From Methanimicrococcus sp. (GTDB taxonomy: Archaea; Halobacteriota; Methanosarcinia; Methanosarcinales; Methanosarcinaceae), in NCBI GenBank assembly GCA_009776675.1, contig WRNK01000095.1:9-5630 (forward strand): a stretch of 5,622 nt of DNA, given 5' to 3'. This document shows positions 1 to 4,958 of this stretch, piece after piece. Within the stretch, counting starts at the first letter, position 1, and each line of letters begins with the position of its first letter. The translations under genes were made by a program, and so were the position numbers. Under the pieces are notes generated by a model. That model did not search any database and had not been told where the DNA came from. It saw only the letters and a list, made by a program, of their open reading frames with translations.

Positions 1-246
1 ACGAGATTCGACATCTTTTGCGATATCGGATGCTTCTTCTTTTGTAATCCCGGGAACCCCGCAAAAACGCTCAGCGAGTGGTGTTTCTTTTAAAAGCTGC
101 CGGACGATTTCATTTCGATCCCAATCCAGCATGTATCCGCTGGTTGTACGGACTTTCGGCATCACTGAAATTGTTCTGCCGTCAAGTGTTTGTTGGACAT
201 ATTGTGCCTCTTTGCCATCCAAACTTTTGTTGAATTCTGTTGACAT
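1..246 (-). CDS. nrdD: Anaerobic (class III) ribonucleoside-triphosphate reductase, N-terminal part, cut by window edge
   Basis: I translated this frame myself: 82 codons open from ATG at 246 to the window edge. NrdD is the oxygen-sensitive glycyl-radical enzyme that reduces ribonucleoside triphosphates to dNTPs. The visible part fits an N-terminal ATP-cone (allosteric nucleotide-binding) domain: residues 30-53 read KVRTTSGYMLDWDRNEIVRQ and then LLKE, followed by the acidic helix GITKEEASDIAKDVESR. The catalytic barrel, active-site cysteines and glycyl-radical loop lie outside the window, so their integrity cannot be judged. A purine-rich AAAAGGGGAA stretch ends about 10 nt before the ATG and can serve as ribosome binding site. 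The gene follows nrdH on the same strand after a 55-nt gap with no evident terminator, which suggests one transcript. Identification rests on remembered family resemblance of the ATP-cone and on the NrdH neighbour. Confidence 0.8.
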   Translation of the reverse strand, partial: MSTEFNKSLDGKEAQYVQQTLDGRTISVMPKVRTTSGYMLDWDRNEIVRQLLKETPLAERFCGVPGITKEEASDIAKDVESR

Positions 247-301
247 AATGAATGATTCCCCTTTTACTCGTATGATAATAGTATAAATGAATATGAACAA
301 A

Positions 302-556
302 TCAGCAAATCAACGGTAAAATTAGCTCTTCGTTGACTGCATTTCCTGAAAAGATTTCTGCATAAGTCAAAAACCGGTCATTTATTTGAAGGACCGGCGC
401 CACATTTGTAAAGATATTGTTAATTGCCAATTCTGTCAATGCGGCAGGTGTACCCATATTCATCTCCTCATAAGCCACGTTTTTGGACTGAAAATAACCT
501 TTTAAAATCTTGCATTTCGGGCAGACATCGGTTGTATAAATGATAATTTTTGGCAT
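302..556 (-). CDS. nrdH: Glutaredoxin-like NrdH redoxin, probable electron donor to NrdD
   Basis: This 84-residue protein has a thioredoxin fold of glutaredoxin size. The N-terminal strand KIIIYTTDV leads into the redox motif C12-P13-K14-C15, and the segment NVAPVLQI (51-58) carries the expected cis-proline at P54. A further cysteine is the last residue (C84). In Methanosarcina a redoxin of this type, reduced by a ferredoxin-dependent disulfide reductase, feeds electrons to class III ribonucleotide reductase. The position directly upstream of nrdD supports the same role here; the reductase itself is not in the window. I chose ATG at 556 over the in-frame GTG at 562 because the Shine-Dalgarno AAGGAG (571-566) sits 9 nt from the ATG but only 3 nt from the GTG; the longer form would add just Met-His. 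The protein should be cytoplasmic, with no signal peptide or membrane segment. Confidence 0.85.
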   Translation of the reverse strand: MPKIIIYTTDVCPKCKILKGYFQSKNVAYEEMNMGTPAALTELAINNIFTNVAPVLQINDRFLTYAEIFSGNAVNEELILPLIC

Positions 557-564
557 GTGCACAT

Positions 565-571
565 TCTCCTT
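565..571 (-). promoter_or_regulatory. Shine-Dalgarno site of nrdH
   Basis: AAGGAGA on the minus strand is a strong match to the archaeal anti-Shine-Dalgarno. Its spacing of about 9 nt selects ATG 556 rather than GTG 562. An ATG at 564-562 is out of frame. Confidence 0.7.
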
Positions 572-624
572 CGCATATGATTTTGATTTATGAGGACAGA
601 TTTTTGTGTTTTTAGATTTTAAAA

Positions 625-633
625 ATTTATAAA
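625..633 (-). promoter_or_regulatory. Candidate archaeal TATA box for the nrdH-nrdD operon
   Basis: The minus strand reads TTTATAAAT here, preceded by an A-rich stretch (GAATAAA) that could act as a BRE. Transcription would be expected to begin about 25 nt downstream, near 603, giving a leader of roughly 45 nt before the nrdH start. The surroundings are very AT-rich, so chance matches are common and this is a position-based guess. A competing TATA-like element lies farther upstream at 722-729. Confidence 0.4.
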
Positions 634-715
634 TTTATTCGGCATGTTTTGAAACAGCCTGAATGTCGTGAAATTCAAGTAACACATTGACTATTTAATA
701 AACTTTTTAACATCA

Positions 716-774
716 GGTTTGGATATAAACCCTCAAAAAGCGTATGTGTCAAAAGGTTGGGGTTTGGATACAAA
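716..774. repeat. Imperfect direct repeat of a TATA-like 14-mer, 45 bp apart
   Basis: GGTTTGGATATAAA at 716-729 recurs as GGTTTGGATACAAA at 761-774 with one mismatch. On the minus strand each copy reads TTTRTATCCAAACC, so each contains a TATA-like core facing nrdH. The first copy is also a small hairpin, GGTTT/AAACC around GGATAT (716-731). It could be a duplicated promoter or operator element upstream of nrdH, or a remnant of local duplication; the sequence does not decide. Confidence 0.4.
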
Positions 775-986
775 TGTAAAATCAAGTCAAAAAATTCAAA
801 AGTTTTGTCGAAAGAGTGATGATAACAAATCTGAATACAAATTAACCTGATATCATAATTAATAAATAATAGAACCATAATAAGATTATATTTTTAAAAA
901 TGGGATTGTGTTTATACCCTTTTAAGAAGCACCATGTATTAAAAATTATATTAAAATGTAAATTTTAGGAGATAAGATTAAACCAT

Positions 987-2141
987 TTAAAATTTTTTAA
1001 CAGCTTTTGATAATTTCCCATTCTTTGACAAAACGACGACCCGGCTTGGTTCGGATTCGCCTGCAAATTTATAGCCGGCGTGTTCTGCAATCTCGTTTGA
1101 AAAACGTCGAATTTCCTCTTGTTCAACCATATTTTGCCGCGACAAGCGCAACCTGGAAAAACCGACATGCATGTAGGACTTCACTTCAACAAAATCCGGC
1201 TCTGCGATTTGAAGCAACCGGGCAAAACCCTTCGGATCTTCCATATTCCAGCCTGTAACCGCCGTAATCCGAATAACTGTTCGGACGCCTTGCTCATTCT
1301 TTTCTTTGAGAACATGCAAAGATTCTAAAATTTTGTCCCACAAATGCGGATTTTTCGGGCGGCAAACACGGTTGTACATTTCCAAATCAACCGCATCTAA
1401 ACTCATATACAATTGTGTCGGATAAATGCGGCGAAGCATTTCAGGATTTGTGCCGTTTGAAACAACAAAAACAGTCATATTCTGTTTTTCATAAGCGAAA
1501 ATGAGTTCCGGCAAATAAGGATAAAATGTCGGCTCGCCGGAAAGAGAAATCGCAACGTTTGACGGGTTTTTAGCTTCGTCATAATTTTCTGTGACAGTCT
1601 TTGGAGAGCCGCCAAATCCCGTAATAAGCTTTCTTTGCGCCTTAATGCTTTCTTCAACAATTTTTTCAGGCGGATCCCATTTTTCAGGCGCTTTGGCAGC
1701 CACCTCTGTCGGTCGCCAGCAAAAAATACATTCCTGATTACATGACAGTGTCGGTGTCATTTGAAGACAGCAATGAGAAACAACCCCGTAAAAAGAAGAT
1801 TTATAACAAACGCCTTCACCGTTCATGGAATTTTTCAGCCAGGAACATGTTTTGACGGCAGAGTGAGCGCCGGCTTTGGCATAACCTTGCCGCTGCATTA
1901 ATTCATCTATAGAAATCGTTTCGGGAGAATAACTGAACTGGATACGTTCATTCACGCCGCCTTCAAAAACCGTATTTGGTTCAGCCTTTTCTTCATCAGC
2001 TTTTGTTGGTTCATTGACTCTTGTGAGTTCATTTTCTGAATCATTGACCTTTTTTGAATCATAGTCCTTTTTTGAATCATTAACCTTTTTTGGATCGTTG
2101 GTTCTTTTTGGATCATTGTTTGGATCAAACGGCTCTGTCAT
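987..2141 (-). CDS. taw1: S-adenosyl-L-methionine-dependent tRNA 4-demethylwyosine synthase (Taw1/TYW1)
   Basis: This radical-SAM enzyme joins two pyruvate-derived carbons to m1G37 of tRNA-Phe, forming the tricyclic base 4-demethylwyosine (imG-14). The 384-residue protein shows the radical-SAM cluster motif C134-x3-C138-x2-C141 (CNQECIFCW). C99, C112 and C125 are spaced 13 and 13 residues apart, as in the second, pyruvate-binding 4Fe-4S cluster of archaeal homologues. QGYAKAGAHSAVK, CLQMTPT, SLSGEPTFYP (199-208) and SNGTNPE are family landmarks. There is no fused flavodoxin domain, as expected in archaea. Residues 1 to about 65 form an Asn/Asp/Lys/Glu-rich extension beyond the core, partly built from hexapeptide repeats. 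The ATG at 2141 has only a weak AGG-type site. GTG at 1955 (V63), preceded by GAAGG, would give 322 residues, nearer the family's usual length, so the start is uncertain. The upstream gene ends 73 bp away on the same strand. Confidence 0.95.
   Translation of the reverse strand: MTEPFDPNNDPKRTNDPKKVNDSKKDYDSKKVNDSENELTRVNEPTKADEEKAEPNTVFEGGVNERIQFSYSPETISIDELMQRQGYAKAGAHSAVKTCSWLKNSMNGEGVCYKSSFYGVVSHCCLQMTPTLSCNQECIFCWRPTEVAAKAPEKWDPPEKIVEESIKAQRKLITGFGGSPKTVTENYDEAKNPSNVAISLSGEPTFYPYLPELIFAYEKQNMTVFVVSNGTNPEMLRRIYPTQLYMSLDAVDLEMYNRVCRPKNPHLWDKILESLHVLKEKNEQGVRTVIRITAVTGWNMEDPKGFARLLQIAEPDFVEVKSYMHVGFSRLRLSRQNMVEQEEIRRFSNEIAEHAGYKFAGESEPSRVVVLSKNGKLSKAVKKF
2038..2127 (-). repeat. 18-bp tandem repeat coding for hexapeptides at the Taw1 N-terminus
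   Basis: Four consecutive 18-bp units (2038-2055, 2056-2073, 2074-2091, 2092-2109) plus a degenerate partial unit (2110-2127) share the plus-strand form GRATCATTGACCTTTTTT with a few changes. Read on the coding strand they give NDPKRT, NDPKKV, NDSKKD, YDSKKV, NDSENE. The period is a multiple of three and no stop arises, so array growth keeps the frame. The product is hydrophilic and probably disordered. If translation really begins at GTG 1955, the array is 5' leader rather than coding. Confidence 0.85.
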
Positions 2142-2214
2142 CTTTAAACCTGAAAATTAAATAAGATGGATAAAACATTTTTCAAAATAAAAATTTAAAA
2201 AAATCGAAAAGTCG
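2142..2214 (-). terminator. T-rich spacer with possible terminator of the 389-residue protein gene
   Basis: On the minus strand the stop codon at 2215 is followed within about 12 nt by seven Ts (2203-2197) and further T-runs. Archaeal RNA polymerase commonly terminates on U-tracts without a strong hairpin, and I see no good stem here. I also find no clear TATA box for taw1 in this gap, so read-through into taw1 is equally possible. Confidence 0.3.
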
Positions 2215-3384
2215 TTAAACAATGAAATATTTGTTGTTCGCTTTCGATTTTTCCTTCGGATCCGCACCGATAATGCTGGCAATTTCAAGTCCTTCGCCAC
2301 CGATATTTGCCAAAGACGAATAAAGTTCCTCTTTAGAAATGTATTTTTCATTTCGTGCTCCGTCATCCATCTGCACTTTAATAGAAATTTCAGTTTTAAT
2401 GGAGCTTCGGCGTATGCATTCGGCAACAATGACACCGTATTGCCCGGCAATGATCTTCATGCTGTCGAAAACGGAATTGTTGGAAACGGCGTCCTCATCG
2501 TCGATTAAAATTTCTTTGAGGTCAAAAGAAGAAACGCTCTTGCGGATGTATTCAATGATTTTTTTGGGAATTTTCTGAAGTTCGGCATCTTCAATCAGAC
2601 CGGATAAATCAGCGTCGGCCGTAATATCTTGACCGTCATCTATGATTGAGAAATTGCCGTTTTTGCGGACAATGCGAATGATTCTTTTCTTGTTTTCAAC
2701 ATCCAAAGAGAAGTTATACAAATCGTCGTATTGAATCGTTAAAACGATGAAATCAGAAAGATTAATCATGCGGGGCTTTTGCTCTTTTGTAAACAAACCG
2801 GTTTTTGTCATGTGCGGCATATTCAAGTCGCCGATTAACTTTTGAACCGTCAGTTTGTCATCCGAAAAATTCAGCTTATAATTAAATTGGAGACCAGAGG
2901 AATAACAATAAAGTGTTCCGGCGAGTCCCTGTTCTGAATGAGAAATGTCATAAATGCGTTTGGCTCCATAAACGCTGGAAATTAAAAAGGGGTTTAAAGT
3001 TTTAATGATCTCGCTTTCTTTGTGCTTAATTTGAGAACCGGTTTCTTTTTTAATACGAGCCATTTCATTTTCATAGTCTTCGCGTGTTCTTCGAATGAAT
3101 TTATCACAAACATTATAAATTTCATTCACGCATGGCTCTAAGATTTGAGCTTCTTCAGCATCGCGGTTTACCGGCACATATCTGTGTAAAGTATCTTTAA
3201 AACTGCTCAAAACCAATACTTTTCGTTCATAAATTGTGGTCTGCTCTCTCTCTTGATCTTTGAGTTCAATGATGTCATTTTCAAGAGGCAGAACCTTTTC
3301 AAGACATTCTATATAGTTTCTGAGGTCTTGAATAAAATCCCGCTGGACCTGAAGTTCTGTTCCATCCTGATATGTGTAAATCAT
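2215..3384 (-). CDS. Conserved-looking protein of unknown function, helical N-terminal half
   Basis: I do not recognise this 389-residue protein. It has no signal peptide, no membrane-spanning stretch and no nucleotide-binding or metal-binding motif that I can name. Residues about 10-130 are rich in charged helix-formers (for example KFIRRTREDYENEMARIKKE, 95-114) and probably form long helices or a coiled coil. Residues about 150-250 look strand-rich (GTLYCYSSGLQFNYKLNF, LTIQYDDLYNFSLDVE), then mixed helix and strand to a lysine-rich tail ending KYFIV. Cysteines at 27, 85, 93, 160 and 323 are scattered and do not suggest a cluster. The start is well supported: AAGGTG (3395-3390) matches the anti-Shine-Dalgarno and sits 5 nt before the ATG. 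It lies 73 bp upstream of taw1 on the same strand, so a shared transcript is possible, but nothing in the protein indicates a tRNA role. Confidence 0.85.
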   Translation of the reverse strand: MIYTYQDGTELQVQRDFIQDLRNYIECLEKVLPLENDIIELKDQEREQTTIYERKVLVLSSFKDTLHRYVPVNRDAEEAQILEPCVNEIYNVCDKFIRRTREDYENEMARIKKETGSQIKHKESEIIKTLNPFLISSVYGAKRIYDISHSEQGLAGTLYCYSSGLQFNYKLNFSDDKLTVQKLIGDLNMPHMTKTGLFTKEQKPRMINLSDFIVLTIQYDDLYNFSLDVENKKRIIRIVRKNGNFSIIDDGQDITADADLSGLIEDAELQKIPKKIIEYIRKSVSSFDLKEILIDDEDAVSNNSVFDSMKIIAGQYGVIVAECIRRSSIKTEISIKVQMDDGARNEKYISKEELYSSLANIGGEGLEIASIIGADPKEKSKANNKYFIV

Positions 3385-3389
3385 AAATG

Positions 3390-3396
3390 CACCTTT
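3390..3396 (-). promoter_or_regulatory. Shine-Dalgarno site of the 389-residue protein gene
   Basis: AAAGGTG on the minus strand pairs well with the archaeal 16S tail and lies 5 nt before ATG 3384, which fixes the start. Confidence 0.65.
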
Positions 3397-3431
3397 AATT
3401 ATTTCTTTTATTCATTTCAAAGATATAAGAG

Positions 3432-3439
3432 TAATTATA
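3432..3439 (-). promoter_or_regulatory. Candidate TATA box of the 389-residue protein gene
   Basis: The minus strand reads GAAAG followed by TATAATTA. The purine-rich stretch could be a BRE. Expected initiation about 25 nt downstream falls near 3410, leaving a leader of roughly 25 nt that contains the Shine-Dalgarno site. The fit of spacing makes this one of the better promoter candidates in the window, though the AT background is high. Confidence 0.45.
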
Positions 3440-3522
3440 CTTTCACCTATTTTTGATTTTTTCTAAATTTTTAAGTTTTTTTTAATTTTTCGGTTTAAAT
3501 TTTAAAAACAGGTTCATTCGAG

Positions 3523-3542
3523 CGTCACAAAAAATAGTGACG
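3523..3542 (-). terminator. Short perfect hairpin downstream of tyrS
   Basis: CGTCAC (3523-3528) and GTGACG (3537-3542) form a perfect 6-bp stem around an 8-nt loop that reads TATTTTTT on the minus strand. It lies at the far end of the T-tract array behind tyrS and about 80 bp before the next gene's TATA box. It could be the end of the tyrS 3' untranslated region, an RNA stability element or a protein-binding site. The T-run after it (TGTTTTTAAAATTT) is about 10 nt away, so it is not a classic intrinsic terminator. Confidence 0.35.
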
Positions 3543-3570
3543 TGTAAGAGAGACAAGATGGGAGAGATAA

Positions 3571-3698
3571 ATTGTAAAATTGAAAAATAAAAAAATGAAA
3601 TAATTGAAAAATAAAAAATTAAAAGAGAGGGAAAAAATAAAAAATTGAAAGAGTGGTAAAAAAATAAAAAGTTAAAAGAGAGGTTGAAAAATGAAAAA
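3571..3698 (-). terminator. Multiple U-tract transcription termination region of tyrS
   Basis: Directly after the tyrS stop the minus strand carries at least eight runs of five or more T. Archaeal polymerases release at T-runs, and in methanogens the factor aCPSF1/FttA acts at U-rich 3' ends, so this stretch is a natural termination zone. The assignment rests on base composition and position only. Confidence 0.5.
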
Positions 3699-3704
3699 TT
3701 AAAG
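3581..3704 (-). repeat. Imperfect 26-27 bp tandem repeats, purine-rich on plus strand, behind tyrS
   Basis: Three clear units follow each other at 3606-3631, 3632-3657 and 3658-3684, of the type (plus strand) GAAAAATAAAAAATTAAAAG followed by AGAGGG or a close variant. A degenerate copy precedes them (3581-3604), and a partial copy (3686-3704) runs over the tyrS stop codon. The minus-strand RNA is therefore a series of U-tracts separated by C/U-rich CUCUCU blocks. No frame here resembles a protein: the open minus-strand frame 3736-3482 is a Phe/Leu/Ser run created by T-rich DNA. Confidence 0.75.
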
Positions 3705-4658
3705 CAAAACTTTTCGGACCGGTTCCAAAATATCATTCAAATATTTGGCACAAGCGGCTTTTAAGTCAAGTGGGTGAAGCTTTCCCTCCGCAAAAGCGGT
3801 TTCGATTTCTTTGTAAGAATTGTAAGTCACGTTGCCGCCGAATTTTTCCGGTTTTTCGATGGTAATGGATTCGTAACGTGGAAAAATATGATATTTGAAA
3901 AGTTCCAAGACCGGATTTTGTTCAATATCGCCCTGCTTGCAGTAGGCTTTTTTGAGTTTATTTTCGACATCAGAAGCCGTATCATCCACGGAAATGAAAT
4001 TATCATTAGAGGAGGACATTTTATTGCCGTCAAAACCCAAAAGAATCGGTGTGTGAATACAAACCGGTGTTTTAAATCCCAGTTCTTTTAACTGTTCGCG
4101 AGCCAACATGTGAATTTTACGCTGGTCCATTCCACCAATAGCGATATCGATATCCAAAAGAGCGATGTCAATGGATTGCATGAGCGGATAGATTAACTGA
4201 GAAACCATCGGATTGTCCATGGCGCGCCCGACTTCATCCATACTGCGCGTGGTGCGGTTTAATGTGGCGGAACGAGCCATTTTCAAGACATTTAACTGGT
4301 AGTCCGGAGTAAGTTGGTAGCTGGAGCCCAAGACGAATCTGGTTTTTTCTTCGCTTAAACCGAGTGCAATAAAGCAGCGTTTGTTGTAATCCGCAATTTT
4401 TTGAACTTCTTCAAAAGTTCCTTTTTTGTTCAAATAAGCGTGAACATCTGCCAATAAAACAGTGACTTGGCAGCCGGCTTTTTGACAATCCAGCAATTTA
4501 TTGACAGTCAATACATGACCCAAATGAATTCGGCCGCTGGGTTCATAACCAACGTAAACTTTCGGGGCAGGATTTTTTTTAAAAAGCTCACCAAACTCTT
4601 CTTCTGTAACAATTTCGTCCACATTTTGTTTAATTCTCTCAATATTCTCGGCGGTCAT
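3699..4658 (-). CDS. tyrS: Tyrosyl-tRNA synthetase, archaeal type
   Basis: This class I synthetase charges tRNA-Tyr with tyrosine in an ATP-dependent reaction in the cytoplasm. The 319-residue length matches the compact archaeal form, such as the well-studied Methanocaldococcus jannaschii enzyme, which lacks the bacterial S4-like domain. The HIGH signature is H45-L-G-H48 in PSGRIHLGH, and the second signature is K213-M-S-S-S217. Tyrosine-pocket residues are in place: Y35 in VYVGYEPSG, and Y157, Q161 and D164 in the IYPLMQSID segment, corresponding to Y32, Y151, Q155 and D158 of the jannaschii enzyme. ADVHAYLN, GGMDQRKIHMLAR and EKFGG are further family landmarks. The C-terminal part, with ELHP-like KLHPLDLK (293-300) and the final helix LEPVRKVLL, is complete. 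The start at ATG 4658 has only a weak GGAAG site (4670-4666, 7 nt spacing). No frameshift or missing residue was seen. Confidence 0.97.
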   Translation of the reverse strand: MTAENIERIKQNVDEIVTEEEFGELFKKNPAPKVYVGYEPSGRIHLGHVLTVNKLLDCQKAGCQVTVLLADVHAYLNKKGTFEEVQKIADYNKRCFIALGLSEEKTRFVLGSSYQLTPDYQLNVLKMARSATLNRTTRSMDEVGRAMDNPMVSQLIYPLMQSIDIALLDIDIAIGGMDQRKIHMLAREQLKELGFKTPVCIHTPILLGFDGNKMSSSNDNFISVDDTASDVENKLKKAYCKQGDIEQNPVLELFKYHIFPRYESITIEKPEKFGGNVTYNSYKEIETAFAEGKLHPLDLKAACAKYLNDILEPVRKVLL

Positions 4659-4720
4659 CGAAAAACTTCCAAAATTTATAAACCAAGCATTAAAAATGCC
4701 GATCTTATTTGATAAAAAAC

Positions 4721-4728
4721 ATATTAAA
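4721..4728 (-). promoter_or_regulatory. Weak candidate TATA element of tyrS
   Basis: The minus strand reads TTTAATAT. Initiation about 25 nt downstream would fall near 4698 and give a leader of about 40 nt. The better-looking TTTATAAA at 4682-4675 is too close to the start codon to serve. Low information in an AT-rich background. Confidence 0.25.
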
Positions 4729-4800
4729 TTTTAACATGAGAGCCTTTTAAAGATTATAAATTATTCTGTTTTGCAACTCAATGAGAAAAGAAAAAACGAA

Positions 4801-4947
4801 ATGAAAAAAAAGAAGGAAAAGAAAAACAAAACAGAAAAGAAAAACAAAATGGAAAAGAAAAACGAAATCGGAAAGAAAACGAATAGAAAAGAAAGATTAG
4901 CAAATAATGGAGAAAAAAATAAAAAAGTAAAATCGGATGGGGTTTAA
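4801..4947 (+). CDS. Doubtful lysine-rich small ORF, 48 codons
   Basis: On the plus strand, against the direction of every other gene, ATG 4801 opens a frame to TAA 4945-4947 encoding MKKKKEKKNKTEKKNKMEKK, then NEIGKKTNRKERLANNGEKN and KKVKSDGV. A weak TATA-like GATTATAAATTA lies at 4752-4763, which would place initiation near 4783. There is no distinct Shine-Dalgarno, because the whole stretch is purine-rich. The stop overlaps the PRC-barrel stop on the other strand by two bases. Long A-rich DNA easily stays open in a Lys/Glu/Asn frame, so this is more probably the complement of a T-rich 3' region than a gene; I include it because it is short and in-frame repetitive. Confidence 0.15.
   Translation: MKKKKEKKNKTEKKNKMEKKNEIGKKTNRKERLANNGEKNKKVKSDGV
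4816..4885. repeat. 18-bp tandem repeat, purine-rich on plus strand, behind the PRC-barrel gene
   Basis: Three nearly identical units, 4816-4833, 4834-4851 and 4852-4869, have the plus-strand form GAAAAGAAAAACAAAAYR (third unit GAAAAGAAAAACGAAATC), followed by a shortened 16-bp copy (4870-4885) and more GAAAAGAAAG sequence. On the minus strand this is a T/C-rich tract downstream of the PRC-barrel terminator. On the plus strand the period keeps an open frame that encodes EKKNK-type hexapeptides (see 4801-4947). Confidence 0.8.
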
Positions 4948-4958
4948 TCGTCCGATTT
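4913..4958 (-). terminator. Intrinsic-type terminator of the PRC-barrel gene
   Basis: An 8-bp perfect inverted repeat, AAATCGGA (4930-4937) and TCCGATTT (4951-4958), with a 13-nt loop, spans the stop codon at 4944-4946. On the minus strand the stem is followed immediately by TTTTAC, six Ts, A, and seven Ts. Hairpin plus U-tract is the layout of an intrinsic terminator. The stem includes the last coding codons, so translation to the stop could affect its folding. Confidence 0.6.

Larger units (their letters stand above)
572..986. other. AT-rich spacer between taw1 and nrdH, about 0.4 kb
   Basis: No gene is supported here. The minus-strand frame 878-675 (67 codons) has no Shine-Dalgarno and unconvincing composition. 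I looked for tRNA-like T-arm sequence and saw none. The spacer does hold the candidate nrdH promoter (625-633), a 14-bp duplicated element at 716-729 and 761-774, an 8-bp inverted pair ATCAGGTT (712-719) / AACCTGAT (844-851), a second TATA-like site at 911-916, and T-runs on the minus strand just after the taw1 stop that could end its transcript. An untranslated RNA cannot be excluded, but nothing positively shows one. Confidence 0.5.

Noticed and set aside
675..878. Minus-strand 67-codon frame with a TATA-like site (911-916) at a plausible distance
   Set aside because: No Shine-Dalgarno site, no recognisable domain, and the internal LYPNP/LYPN repetition only reflects the duplicated 14-mer; it is more likely spacer.
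572..986. tRNA or other structured RNA gene in the long spacer
   Set aside because: No T-arm or acceptor-stem pattern and no GC-rich island, which structured RNAs usually show in AT-rich genomes.
2157..2450. 97-codon minus-strand frame overlapping the 389-residue gene end
   Set aside because: Out-of-frame shadow; the longer frame has a proper start signal and balanced composition.
3581..3704. Repeat array considered as CRISPR
   Set aside because: Units are contiguous, A/T-run based and imperfect, with no unique spacers and no cas genes nearby.
3482..3736. Open minus-strand frame rich in Phe, Leu, Ser and Ile
   Set aside because: It starts inside tyrS in another frame and stays open only because the strand is T-rich; the apparent membrane-like protein is a composition artefact.
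3774..4091. 105-codon plus-strand frame opposite tyrS
   Set aside because: It is a shadow of tyrS, whose catalytic motifs are intact on the minus strand.
4675..4682. TTTATAAA as tyrS TATA box
   Set aside because: It ends only 16 nt before the start codon, so initiation would fall inside the coding region.
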